From assembly GCA_019914945.1 (NCBI GenBank), contig CM034103.1, positions 15,900,785-15,964,784 of the forward strand: 64,000 nt of DNA, given 5' to 3'. Origin of the DNA: Typha latifolia. Its lineage: Eukaryota; Streptophyta; Magnoliopsida; Poales; Typhaceae. Within the stretch, counting starts at the first letter, position 1, and each line of letters starts with the position of its first letter. Positions 1 through 11,664 of this stretch are shown here, one piece after another. Position numbers and translations under genes: made by a program. The notes beneath the pieces are model-generated. The model had not been told where the DNA came from and did no database searches. It saw nothing but the letters and a program-made list of their open reading frames with translations.

Positions 1-2574
1 AAGACTTCAAGCAAGAGATATGCTGCAGCATTTGTGGACAGGCCCAATCTCCAATGCGGCAGTTGATGTTGTCCAAGGTAGCCGGTCAGTTGAGGTTCGA
101 TCTGTTGGGGTTACCAAGGTCTGTTACATGTTTTCCTTTTAGAAAAGGATAACTCAGGATATTAGTAGTTCATCTCTTGAGCTTTCACAATTCTTAATAA
201 CTTTGTAGGATACCTATTGCATTCTAAGTAGGATTTGGAACATTTTATAATTTCTTGAAAAGGATATTTCTGGCTGTTGAGTCTGGCTTCACCACTCGTC
301 TGTCTGTCCTTTTTTTGGCTAACAAAGATATCAAGGATCAAATTGTGAATTAAGTTTGATCAATCTGAAATCCTTCCTTTGTTTGTTATTTTACTATTAA
401 AAGTATGAGCCAAACTTTATATTTTTTCTTGGCAATCATATAAAAATAATAATTGAACATAGAACCCTCAACTTTAGTGACACATAAAGCACTGACAGCT
501 TCTAGATGTAGGTGACAGCATATCAGCAAGTTTTTAACTCATTATTGGTTAAGGTGTCAAGATAAATTCCATCATGAAGGACCTTTTTTTTCTCTCTGCA
601 GGGTGCTGCAATTGATCGCATTTTGGGAGAAATAGTTCATAGTAAAAGCATGGTTACTCCAATTGATTATGTTCTCTGTGTCGGCCACTTTCTTGGAAAG
701 GTAATTTTAGATAATGATGTGTCTAATGAGCTTAGTTCATGGTGCAACTTCTTGCTTTCTAGCTTCTGATTAATATCATAGCAACACAATGAATACTAAT
801 AAAGGATAGGATATAAGAAAAGTAACGAGCACAGAAATAGTTGAAATCATCTCGTTTATTCATTGAGCCAAAATATCTAATGATAGAAAACATGTTGATG
901 GTGCTACTGATAAAGTTTTATCCATAGTATATTTTCAAGTGATTGATGAAAGAGAAACAAGGAGTGACAGTAGAGCTGTCAAATAAATCAAGCCGTCTGA
1001 CAAGTATTTTGAGCTTGGTTCTATATTAGACTCAATCATGATTTGCTTGAAACTGAATGAAATAAATTGATCTTCAAATTTAATCTTGAAAAATAATTTT
1101 GAGCTTGGGCAGGCCCTAAAATGATAAGTCTCAGTTTAATAGGGAGACTAGAAATATAAACCTATATATTTATGTGCAAGAAATATAAGATAATTCCTCA
1201 CAAGTTACATTAACCATTAGCTCTCGTAGAGGTTACACAAATTAACACTTAACGGCCCTGGAGCAGTGATTTTGGGTGACTTGATCGGGACTATTAGACT
1301 ATTAGGTATCTTGAATAATCCTTTTCCTTGCCTTTACTTAAATAGGCTGTCAGGCTCAATCTGAAAGTAGATTAGCTGAGGTTGATTCCAAATTCTGTGC
1401 TCTGGAAAAAGAAAGACCAAGCCAAGCTTGATCAAATAATATTTTCTACAAATTCCAGATTCAAGTCTCTCCCTTTCTTTTTGCCTGATTGACATACATG
1501 AGAGTTGTCAAAGTACAGAGCCTTGTTCAGCCAGGAACTTCTATCAGCATTGGGCTGTACAATTTTATGGTAGTAACCATAGCTCCAGTCCTACATTCAT
1601 GATTGAGATGATGTAGTTAGTATCATTCTTCTGCTGCACTGCTAAAAACAATGTTATGATTTTTATAAGACTTGTAAAATGTCATTTGTGCCTACCCACT
1701 GGTAGAAAAATCAGTGTCACATATAGATAAATTTTGTTTCTTATAATCTGTACTGATTTTGCCATTGGTTTTTGAGGCTTTTATTGGAATGCCATGCAAA
1801 TGGTACAGAGCTTAGTTGTGCAGTCAGAAACTGTGAAAGTCCTTTTAAGATCCATGATATTAGAATTTTGTTGAGATTTGAGAAAACTCATAGCTTCTAC
1901 TACAAAGAGATCACAAATTTCCGAAGTTCTTGATTTCTTCTGACCTTCCATCTTAAAATTATATCATCTTGCCAGGCATCTCGAAATTCTCTCTAGAAAA
2001 CTTTTTTTTTGTATCAGATAGAAAATAAAGTGATTAGAGATGCTTCCAGGTTAAACAAAGGATTAATAGGAGATATTTCTCTTTGCTCTGTGATGAGCAT
2101 GTAATTTCTGTTTGACAACATCATTGGTTTCTGGATGTGCTTCATCTATGTGGGTATATTATTCAGGATGAGGACATCTATACATTTTTTGAGCCAGAGC
2201 TTCCATCAGAAACTGCAAATTCTTCGAAAGGAAAAGGAGCTGATGGGGGAAGGCCCTCTCCTGATAGGAGGTCCACAGGTAGGTCATCAAATAGCAGGAA
2301 CAACTCAAAAACACCCCAATCAAGGACGCCAAGGGCATCTTATGGATCTGATAGGAGAATACCTACAAATCATAACAACTCAACTGGATGGCGATCTCCT
2401 CAGGAGACCATGTCATGGCGCGAGGGATCTTCTGTTCTTGATCTCAAGGGTGATAACTATTTCTCTTGTGCTGTCGGGAGGAAGCGTTCTAATGCGAGGT
2501 ATCTGCTCAACTCATCTGATGATGTAGTTAATTTCCTCAAGGAGCTGGCGGAGGCAGCAAACATCGGTGCCTGA
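1..2574 (+). CDS. TPS1: Class I trehalose-6-phosphate synthase, 3' part (5' end outside window)
   Basis: Three exons are visible: 1-118, 602-700 and 2167-2574. They encode the last 207 residues and end in TGA. The start reads LQARDMLQHLWTGPISNA and continues into VGVTKGAAIDRILGEIVHSK, then YVLCVGHFLGKDEDIYTFFE. This matches the end of the C-terminal phosphatase-like domain of class I TPS proteins. The enzyme makes trehalose-6-phosphate from UDP-glucose and glucose-6-phosphate in the cytosol, a sugar signal that acts on SnRK1 and flowering. In class I proteins the phosphatase-like domain is generally considered inactive. A Ser/Arg/Asn-rich linker of about 70 residues separates this domain from a conserved tail (LDLKGDNYFSCAVGR, then YLLNSSDDVVNFL). 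The last intron is 1,466 bp. The glycosyltransferase domain lies upstream of the window. Confidence 0.93.
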
Positions 2575-4148
2575 GCTGCATCTTACCTAAATGATGCCAA
2601 TCAGAGGGTTCTCAAGTAGGAAATAGATACCGGTCGACAAGTTCATCGAAAGAGCAGTAATCCTTTATAGTTTTATGAGAGGCAGTAGTACATCATTCAC
2701 GTCATGGAGTTACAAAATAGTATAGATGGCTTCAAATTGCTGATTTACATTGTAAAGAAAATGTGTAAATTCTACATTTTACATCTAGAGGTGCTTGAGG
2801 AAAGATCATATTGCACATGAGTCGACATAACTACTCCGAGTGTAGCTGGCTGATGGTTCTGAGAAGAGAAGGCTGCGTCCTTATAGGATTTTCTTGTGTT
2901 GACAATAGTCCCAACTTACATGTTGTTCCTGCCAGGAAGGTTCACATTTGTAGTATCTCTAGATCTGTTGGCTTTCTAGCCAAACTAATCCATTCTGTTT
3001 GGTTCATTTGAATTTGGTGTATTGCTAGTAATATCCTTCTTCTAGTGCTGTAGCATTAATGTCCTTGATAACTTTTGTTTCATATTATTTGCATCTCATT
3101 CTTAGTTTATCATTTTGAGCTTTCATGAGCATTTCTGAGGAAATGAAGCATAGTTTGGTTTCTTTCTCTCTTACGGGACTACATGGAGAAACTTCTGTAG
3201 GAAGCCATCGTTCACTGAGTTGTTGTAAGTATTTTCTCTTTCATGATGAAATGATGAAAGATAGACACGTGTATGATACCTCCCAAGAACTTCTTAGTAA
3301 ATCATACTTTTAATTTAGTCCTTAGTCAGTCTACATATTTCTTAACTTAGATTACAGTCTTAGTCTATAAAAGTTTTTAACATGCATCATCTTTATACGC
3401 ATGGAGGCTTTTCCTCTGAATCAGGGCAATTCACGATGCGATACAAACAAAAGTGTTACAGAGCTTTCTCTAATACAAGGGATTTGGGTCAGAGCTTTTA
3501 AGAGCGTGCGCGATTCAAGACAAACCAAAGATAGCTACAGAAGTTGAATTCTCCGACTAGTATGAACTCAATCATTCATGTATCACTTTTTTTTTCCCCT
3601 GCTCTGAAAGGGACGACGGTCCATCCACATATAAGCACACGAAGAAACGTACAAATTCGGATCGGATCTATCCAGAATCCGAACCCGAACGGGTAACGAC
3701 CAAAGAGTGGACTCAGCTTTTGTAATCCTTCTCTGTCGATCTACTGTTTGTGGAAATGCTTAGACGAGCGATAGGTCCTAACACCTAAGTGGCGGTCCAG
3801 AAGCGGGACGTTGTTGTCTTGGCGTGCGCCGTGCGAAACCCGGGTTTAGTCTTTACCTTGTTGCTTTCTAGTTGTTCGATCTTGTGAAAAAGACGAGCTT
3901 AACTTGCACGAATTGGTTCTTGAGCATTAGAAAGATCCTTTCCACTTTAATTTTTAAAATTAATGTCATCCAAGCACTGATAAGGAATTGGCTGCATTCA
4001 TAGTAACTTAGTAAGTCATATTTGGATAGTAGTAATATACATAGTAACTTTTGTAAATCATATGATTATAATATTCTATCTATATATATACGTATGAGGG
4101 ACACCGGGCACCACATCGAGGACGGCAAGAGAGCTCCTTGGGAGAAAG
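2575..4148. other. Intergenic: TPS1 3' UTR and subtilase promoter
   Basis: No gene is supported here. The first few hundred bases are AU-rich 3' UTR-like sequence. Short open frames at 2811-3011 and 3125-3313 resemble no known family. The right end holds the subtilase promoter. Confidence 0.6.
4078..4090 (+). promoter_or_regulatory. TATA-like element of the subtilase gene
   Basis: An uninterrupted TA run sits about 60 bp before the subtilase ATG at 4149, which would put transcription start near 4110. It is a plain TA tract, so assignment rests on position only. Confidence 0.4.
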
Positions 4149-4635
4149 ATGGGAAGACATCCAACCTTCTCATCTCTTCTTCTCCTTCATCACTTCCTCC
4201 TCTTCCTCTCTCTTATCTCCATTAATGCTTCCTCTTATAAGCAAGGCCAGGTTTGATGACTAGAATTTCTATTTTACCTTTTCTTTTTTGTGTATAATTT
4301 GGTTTCTCTACTAGCTAGTTTAAGTAAATTATGGGTTGTTAATTTTCGGTGATAGGTATATATAGTGTACTTAGGAGAACATAGTGGAACTAAAACCACT
4401 CAAGAAATCCGGGAAGACCACCACTCCTTATTGCTCTCCGTTAAGAAAAGGTGCGAGAATTAATGGTGATATCTCTCTTTTATCTTTTTATAATCCGTTA
4501 GTATTTTAATGGGCTTCTATTGGTTTTATGATTTCTAGTGAAGAGGACGCACAGGAGTCTCTCCTGTACAGCTACAAGAACAGCATCAATGGCTTCGCCG
4601 CATTGCTATCTAAAGAGGAAGTCGCAAAGCTATCG

Positions 4636-4670
<35 letters not shown>

Positions 4671-6760
4671 AGAAAGAAGCATAAAATCCAACATAGATTT
4701 TTCTTCACTTTTTTTTTCTAATATAGTAATATAATTTGCTTTATTTGCTATGTGAAATTATTACAGGGATGAAGGAAGTGGTGTCTACCTTTCCGAGTGA
4801 AGGGAAGTGGTCACCACACACAACCAGGTCTTGGGAGTTCATGGGGTTTGAAGAAGGATTGAAAGGTACAGAAAGTGATTGGTTACCATCAAGAGCCAAG
4901 TATGGGAAAGATGTCATCGTTGGCATGTTGGATTCTGGTTAGCATACAATAACAAAAAATTTCATGTGTAGTGATTCTTTGATTGGTTTGTTTCTGCAAA
5001 TAATATAGAGGCATGATTCTTTGATTATAATAACTTTTGAGTTTAATTTGATAGGTATTTGGCCGGAATCAAAAAGCTTCAGTGATGAAGGAATGGGACC
5101 CATTCCAAAAGGATGGAAAGGAATCTGTGAAGAAGGAGATGCATTCAACGCTTCGTGCTGCAACAAGTTAGTAACATCATCTCTTTCTCTCTTAATTTCT
5201 TTAATCAACTAAAATAGTGTCCAAAAAGTGCCTTAAAAGTTGAGGCCATGGCAGTTGGGATCATTAAAAGGAAGAAGATAAACTTATACCAATTGGTTTG
5301 CGTTCTTAATTACAATCATGGGTAATCTTAATAATGCTCAACCTTGCGACACAACGACATCATTCCCCTGTCGTTTTACGAGCCCCATACAAGTGAAACA
5401 AACAAACAAACTACCCGTGACCCATAATGAAAAAGAAGACAAGGACTAAATATCTTAATACGTTGCTGTGTGTCTGCTATCTTCGCTGGGATAAGTTTTG
5501 TCCAAGTCCAAATTCTATCTATGTTGGCTTTGCTGGATATATCTCAATTATTTGATGCTTGAAATAGTTGGGTATCTACTGGGGATCTGGTGAGAGATGA
5601 GACCCACAACCTAATATGGAGACAAAGGAAGCTTATGACTTGGCTTGGTGGTTTGTTAAGGTGTAACCTGGAAGGATTGGTGGTTTTAGGGTTGGAGAGG
5701 CTGGAGAGCTTAAGTGAAGAAGACAACTTACACCACGGGAGAAGAGAGAGCACCATTCCCACTGGGTGGTCTAGCCTTGGCCTTCTAATTTTATTTATGT
5801 TGGTTTTCTATATTAACTGATTTGACTGGTGAAAAGCTAAGCCACATAAGTGTAGCTGGACAGAGGTTGGACCATAAACCATCCATGGGTAAAAAACAGT
5901 TAGAATTTGTCGAACTTTAACCAACATAATAAATCGATTAGTTTAAATTTACGCCATGTATGTGCATGTCAAGTAACAAAGATTAATAAAAAAGAAAAAA
6001 AATTATTTGTCTTGAGTATATATGTATATGTACGTATCTGTGATTCAACTATACTCTTGCATGCTTAATTAGTGATTCAGGTTAACTTAAAACAACTTAA
6101 TTTGTGGTGGTCAACAAACAGGAAGCTAATCGGAGCTCGTTATTACCTCAAGTCGTATGAGGCCTACTACGCTTCTCTCAACACCACCTACGCCTACCGT
6201 TCTCCTCGCGACCACGACGGCCACGGCACCCACACAGCCTCCACCGTCGCCGGCCGCCTCGTCTACGGCGTCTCCGCCCTCGGAGGCTTCGCCTCCGGCG
6301 CCGCCTCAGGCGGCGTCCCCCTCGCCCGGCTGGCGATCTACAAGGTCTGCTGGCCGATCCCAGGCCCAAACCCCAACATCGAGAACACGTGTTTCGAGGC
6401 CGACATGCTCGCGGCGATCGACGACGCCATCGGCGACGGCGTCGACGTGCTGAGCATATCAATCGGGACCACCGGCGCGCAGCCGAAGTTCTCCGACGAC
6501 GGCATCGCCGTCGGCGCGCTGCACGCGGCTAAGCGCGGGATAGTGGTCGCATGCAGCGCCGGAAATTCCGGCCCCGGGCCGGCGACGGCGTCGAACCTCG
6601 CGCCATGGATCATCACGGTGGCGGCGAGCAGCATCGATCGTTCTTTCGACGCTCCCATAAGGCTAGGCGATGGCAAGATGATCATGGTAATTTAACATTT
6701 AAGACCACCTCGATGCATATTATAATATATATATATATATAATTTATTTCTCATGAATGC

Positions 6761-6792
<32 letters not shown>

Positions 6793-8242
6793 TCAGGGCC
6801 AAACTGTAACACCATATAAGTTGAAGAATAACGTATTCTACCCTCTTGTCTACGCTGGCGATGCAGTTGTTCCCGGGACTCCAAGCAACGTGTCAGGGTA
6901 CGTACAAACTACTTGGAATTCACTTAAAACATAGGGTGTTATATGCAAATTAAATTTACCATACCGTATGTATACTCGTATAGGCAATGCCTACCGAACT
7001 CTCTGTCCGAGGAGAAGGTGAGGGGCAAGATAGTAATGTGCATGAGAGGGAGCGGGCTAAGAGTTGGTAAAGGGTTGGAGGTGAAGAGAGCCGGCGGTGC
7101 AGCCATCCTTTTAGGGAATCCTCCGCCCAACGGCAACGAGATCCCCGTGGACGCGCACGTGCTTCCGGGAGCCGGCGTCTCCTCTAATGACGCCATTACC
7201 ATTCTTAATTACATCCACTCGAGTCGATTAAGCCCGAAAGCTGCGATTAGTGGGGCTAACACTGTTGTGGGCGTTAAGCCTTCTCCTGTCATGACCCAGT
7301 TCTCATCTCGAGGTCCCAACTCCCTGGACCCCAATATTCTCAAGGTACACATCTTATCCCACTTCTAATCTCTCCTCATTACTACTAATTACGGTCAAAT
7401 TCCAATACCTCGCAGCCAGACATCACGGCACCAGGTTTGAACATATTAGCAGCTTGGAGCGAATCCTCGTCGCCCACAAAGCTCGATGGGGATAATAGAA
7501 GCGTTAAGTATAATATCGTCTCAGGCACATCAATGTCGTGCCCCCACGTGTCCGCCGCTGCTGCTCTTCTCAAATCCATGCACCCTAATTGGAGCTCCGC
7601 TGCTATTAGATCCGCTATCATGACCACTGGTATACAATATACTATCAAAACCCATTAATCCTTCTCTTTTAATTCTAATGGCTTTTATTTATCTCTTTTT
7701 TTTTTTAAGCTACTGTGAGCAATGCCCAAGGAGGCCCATTAATGAACGGAGATGGAAGCGTGGCTGGGCCCATGGACTTTGGATCGGGCCACATTAGGCC
7801 CACCCACGCATCGGATCCGGGCCTTATATACGACGCTTCGTATGAAGACTACTTAGTCTATACTTGCTCAAGTACTGGAGTCCAAATGGACCCTTCTTTC
7901 CCCTGCCCAAAAAGCCCACCATCTCCGTCCAATCTCAACCATCCATCCGTCGCCGTCGCAAATCTCAACGGATCGGCCACCGTCCGGCGGACCGTCACCA
8001 ATGTGGGCCGAGGTGAGGCCCATTACCACGTGGCCATTATCGAACCCGTCGGCGTCTCGGTAAAAATTTCTCCGAAAAGATTGCACTTCAGAATGGTGGG
8101 AGAAAAGAAGAGCTTTTCCATAAGATTTAAGGCGAGAAAGAGGGGTGGTGGGGAAAAAAGTGGAGAATTTTTGGCTGGATCTTATACGTGGAGTGATGGC
8201 CTTCATACAGTGAGGAGCCCTATAGTTGTTTCTATTGCATGA
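4149..8242 (+). CDS. SBT5.6: Subtilisin-like serine protease, SBT5.6 type
   Basis: Ten exons: 4149-4250, 4356-4450, 4539-4636, 4767-4937, 5055-5166, 6122-6686, 6797-6897, 6984-7344, 7416-7629, 7710-8242. They encode 783 residues. The order is a signal peptide (about 1-27), an inhibitor I9 prodomain (about 34-115), an S8 catalytic domain with an inserted PA domain, and a fibronectin-like C-terminal domain. The catalytic residues are present: Asp154 (GMLDSGIWPES), His227 (DGHGTHTAS), oxyanion Asn341 (SAGNSGP) and Ser574 (GTSMSCPH). The closest family I recognise is Arabidopsis SBT5.6, which shares [19 protein letters not shown] and APLV/YPLVYA segments. It should be a secreted protease acting in the apoplast; its substrate is unknown. 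Intron 5 (955 bp) is much longer than the others. Exon 6 is far more GC-rich than its neighbours. Confidence 0.93.
4638..4667. repeat. (TA)n microsatellite in subtilase intron 3
   Basis: About 15 TA units lie directly after the donor site of exon 3 (ends 4636). Confidence 0.85.
6761..6790. repeat. (AAT)n microsatellite in subtilase intron 6
   Basis: About ten AAT/TAA units lie just before the acceptor at 6796. A short AT tract also occurs near 6725-6741 in the same intron. Confidence 0.85.
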
Positions 8243-9041
8243 TTTTTTTTGGTGCTTTAATGATCCTAATTTTACCAGTATTTATAGCTTCAAAATAACG
8301 GAGGAGTGAGTTTGATGTAATTGAAACTACTTCAGGATTATCCATAAGTAATGGTGATTAATTAATAAATTAAGGGGATTTCGTCTCACCTCAGCGCAGC
8401 TCTCTAAAGTCCAAAAGAAGCCGTTGCTATCCCCCCAAAGTGTCCGAAAAAGATAACGTTCGTATACCGAATTCGTCAAAGCCCGAGTTCTATAGTTCTC
8501 ATTAAATTCAATTAAAATTTACGTAACATACCCACCCTCTTTGATATTTTTTTAATGATTCGTACTGGTTCTTAGTCAGTCTATCCCATGGTCTTTATCT
8601 TAAAAGGGATTAGAGATTAGCAATCTTTCATTGTCATAACCTACCTCATAATCTTTCATTTATACAAAACCACAAAGTAATTTACTTAATGCGCATACAA
8701 AGAAACTCTTGGATTTCATATCAGCTTAAGCTTTAAGTAGAGCATTAAATAGCACGTGGGTAGTTAATCAAGCTCTCCTTATTGCTTCTAAACTTAATGG
8801 ATAAAGCTTTACTAATATTAGGTGGTGTGGTTCCAACAATTAGGGAATTAATCCTAACCATCTCTTTCCATTTATTTTTATTGCCTGGAATAATACATTA
8901 GTAAAGCTGTAGGCTTGGGGTTTGTCGAAGGTGATCATAACCCCCACGGTTCTAATTCCCAATCCCGATGGGAAAACTAAACTAGTATCTATTTTGCCCT
9001 AACTTAAACTACGTGACCAATTAGTTAAGCAAGGCAGATGA

Positions 9042-9047
9042 CACGTG
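9042..9047 (+). promoter_or_regulatory. G-box/ABRE upstream of S40-1
   Basis: The sequence ACACGTGGC contains a CACGTG core and an ACGTGGC ABRE. It lies 92 bp before the TATA box at 9134. It suggests bZIP (ABF/ABI5-type) control, in keeping with a senescence or ABA response. Confidence 0.55.
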
Positions 9048-9133
9048 GCTGGTCAAGGTTGGGCCAACGTGCATGAAGGCCTAACGTTTGTTAACATGTA
9101 CGATAGCTTAGAGTTAATGAACACTCGCTCCTC

Positions 9134-9140
9134 TATAAAA
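9134..9140 (+). promoter_or_regulatory. TATA box of S40-1
   Basis: A canonical TATAAAA lies 89 bp before the chosen ATG (9223). It implies transcription start near 9165, downstream of the in-frame ATG at 9145, and so argues against the longer start. Confidence 0.7.
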
Positions 9141-9222
9141 TCCCATGCCGCCAAGGTCTCTCTTGCTATGCCACTCTCTTTCTCGATCTCTGAAAAATAT
9201 TCCAATCGAAAGGAGGAGGGCG

Positions 9223-9573
9223 ATGCAGGAGGAGTTGTACGAGTCGGACGTGATTTGGGCGGACGATCAGGGCCGTCCGATGGGCGCCTTCGTGTCGTCG
9301 AGATCGACCAAGGATAAAGCGAGTTATCCGGCCACTATGCCGTTGGCTATCCAGAATAGCGCGCGGATAACGCGCGGGCGGATAGGAGAAAGGGACGAAG
9401 AGGAGGAGGTGGTGGAGCTCGTGCCGCCCCACGTTCTGGTGTCCCGCAGGAGGGGAATAGGGGAGGAGGTGGCCTTCTCGCTTTGCTCGGGCCACGGGAG
9501 GACGCTCAAGGGGAGGGATTTGAGGCACGTCCGGGATTCGGTGCTACGGATGACCGGGTTCTTCGAGGGATGA
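9223..9573 (+). CDS. Senescence regulator S40 family (DUF584) protein, copy 1
   Basis: A single exon of 116 residues. The C-terminal half carries the S40 signature: VPPHVLVSRR, then FSLCSGHGRTLKGRDL and VRDSVLRMTGFFE. The N-terminus begins MQEELYESDVIWAD, like other S40 proteins. Start 9223 is preferred because the TATA box at 9134 puts transcription start after the in-frame ATG at 9145. S40 proteins are small, plant-specific and mostly nuclear. Some are induced by senescence, ABA or dark; their biochemical role is not known. A second S40 gene lies 1.7 kb downstream on the same strand and has a similar promoter, which suggests an old local duplication. Confidence 0.88.
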   Translation: MQEELYESDVIWADDQGRPMGAFVSSRSTKDKASYPATMPLAIQNSARITRGRIGERDEEEEVVELVPPHVLVSRRRGIGEEVAFSLCSGHGRTLKGRDLRHVRDSVLRMTGFFEG

Positions 9574-11037
9574 TAAAGCTATCCCGCCGGGGATTATACC
9601 GCGCATTAGGAGCTGTGGACTGTGCTTTTTAATTCTAATGGGTAATTAAATTAAATGGGAGGAAGGGTTTAAATTATAAATGATATTTTGTAAACGGAGA
9701 TATAATATTTACGGAGCAATTTTCGTAATTTTTATTATTATTATTATTATTATAAAAATGTCCTCCTTTTATACTTCTTAGGTCCAACAACGCGCTAATG
9801 CTAATCATCTACTATTGAAATAATTTTTTTTTTTTTAATGCGACCCTTGAGTTTTAACTTATTGTACTTCTTATACAAGACAAACTTCCTTGACCTACAC
9901 CACCACGCCACGCGTCACTGCACAGTTCGTCCCACTTGAGCATGACCCACACGGTTCTTTCTGCTGACCTTGTAACATTAATTATTAAAATCTTAAGTTT
10001 AAGACTTGTTAATTAGTTAATCCTCCTCTCCTCGCGCGTGTACTTTGTAATTAATCTTTTATAGAAACCTTAAACCTAACTTGATGCTTCAACCCAATAA
10101 TTAATCTGCTTCCTTTCCTACAACCACGGCTATGAAACGGGTGGATTAATTCATAAGATTAAGATTAAATAAAAATATATATGATGAAAAGAAGGATCTT
10201 ATTCTTGGTGCGTAGAGTTATCGGGGAGAGTGGACGTGCATGAATGCGACGAGATGCCAAGAAAATGTAAGCAGAAATGATCCAAATAATGAGCAAACTG
10301 GAAGGAATTGATAACTAGATCGAGACAGTGGAATCTAATTATATATATATATATATAACCAGCAGCATGATGGATGGCATCTTTACGACTCTATCTCATC
10401 TTTTATGAGCTGATTAAGACCTTGGCGTGATTACTAGCTAATAAGGAAAGCAAAAGCTAAGCAGGAATAGCCCAAGTTAAAGCGGCTGCCATTTAATGCT
10501 CTCTTGCCCAAATACTGCAGTCCAAGTTAAAAGCCTCTTAATTAGGATTTAAGAAGGAATTTAAATATCCTCAATCTCTAATGCCGAATTACTAGGTATG
10601 TTTGCTTCTTTGTCCTATGTATCCATCCAAGTAGATTCAGGAATAGGAATTAAGGAGACTTTTACAAGCAAACATATTTATTAATATATGTGAAGTTTTG
10701 CATCACGAAAGCTCTTTGGTTGGCAAATCGGCAATGTTTAAATGTAACAGTCACCTTAGGTATCGTCTCATGTCGGCGATGGAGTTGGGCGTTTACTACT
10801 TTCTTTTGTCACACTCTTCCTATCTCTAAACTATAAACCAGCTAATCATTGGAGAGTGGTAAACGATATTTAGTTTTAAATAGATTATAAGGATATAGAC
10901 CAATTTATATATTAGAAGAAAAAAAAAATTAGCCTTAGATTATGGGGTTAGATTTGAAGATCCAGGAAAAGATTCCCTCGTTATGACTTCCTTTTATCCG
11001 CACGCTTTAGGGATCCAAGCCCCGGAATAGCTGGATC

Positions 11038-11043
11038 CACGTG
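11038..11043 (+). promoter_or_regulatory. G-box/ABRE upstream of S40-2
   Basis: CCACGTGGC lies 148 bp before the TATA box at 11186. It has the same ACGTGGC core as the element upstream of S40-1. Confidence 0.55.
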
Positions 11044-11185
11044 GCAAGCTCTGTAACGGCGGATGCCGTACTCCAAAATCCAAATCCTTCCGATGGATAT
11101 GACGCCATCTTGCCCTCGGAAGTGTGCTTGCTACGACTCGTCAAACCCTTTAAAATTCTCTCTCTCTCTCTCTCTCAGTTTGCTC

Positions 11186-11191
11186 TATAAA
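11186..11191 (+). promoter_or_regulatory. TATA box of S40-2
   Basis: CTCTATAAAT lies 53 bp before the ATG at 11239. A (CT)n tract at about 11159-11177 precedes it, a common core-promoter feature in plants. Confidence 0.7.
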
Positions 11192-11238
11192 TTTCCATCC
11201 AAACCTCTTCCTTCACCTTTTAGAGAAAGCAACCAAGC

Positions 11239-11664
11239 ATGGAGGAGTTCGAAGAGGCAGACATCATGTGGCCTGACCACCACCACGATGACGATGCCGG
11301 CGGTGACGGTGGCGGTGGCAGCAGCGACGACTGCACGGATATCGAGGTGCAGATTTTGGGTCGATCGAAGGCGGCGGCGGCGGTCCCTGTCGTCGTCCCT
11401 ACGAAGGATCGAGTCAGTCATTCCTGGACGTTGGGCTTCAACTTCAACGATATTTATGTAGACAGAGAAGACGGCGGCGGCGGCGGCGGCGGAAGCAATG
11501 AAGAGATTGTGCCACCGCACATTCTTATTTCTCGGAGGTTTAATAATCGCCATAAGAAGATGGCCTTCTCCGTGTGCATAGGCAAGGGGAGGACGCTCAA
11601 GGGGCGTGATCTTTGCCACGTCAGAAACTCCATCCTAAGGATGACCGGATTCCTCGAGAGATGA
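11239..11664 (+). CDS. Senescence regulator S40 family (DUF584) protein, copy 2
   Basis: A single exon of 141 residues. It starts MEEFEEADIMWPD and ends with the S40 core: VPPHILISRR, FSVCIGKGRTLKGRDL and VRNSILRMTGFLER. Between them are low-complexity parts: an Asp/His run, Gly-rich stretches (one of seven Gly from a GGC repeat) and a run of five Ala. The core is closer to the family consensus than copy 1, while the N-terminal halves of the two have diverged. It is probably a nuclear regulator of senescence or stress responses. Assignment to the family is firm, function is inferred. Confidence 0.88.
   Translation: MEEFEEADIMWPDHHHDDDAGGDGGGGSSDDCTDIEVQILGRSKAAAAVPVVVPTKDRVSHSWTLGFNFNDIYVDREDGGGGGGGSNEEIVPPHILISRRFNNRHKKMAFSVCIGKGRTLKGRDLCHVRNSILRMTGFLER

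Larger units (their letters stand above)
8243..9222. other. Intergenic: subtilase 3' UTR and S40-1 promoter
   Basis: No gene is seen. The right 200 bp contain the G-box and TATA box of the next gene. Confidence 0.6.
9574..11238. other. Intergenic between the two S40 genes
   Basis: AT-rich with short AT and ATT runs (for example 9735-9750 and 10336-10355). No coding region is supported. The right end carries the S40-2 promoter elements. Confidence 0.6.

Noticed and set aside
960..1440. Repeat remnant in the TPS1 last intron (GAGCTGTCAAA and GAGCTTGG motifs)
   Set aside because: Suggestive motifs only; no element boundaries can be defined.
9145..9222. Longer S40-1 start at 9145
   Set aside because: The TATA box at 9134 places transcription start after this ATG, and family members begin near 9223.
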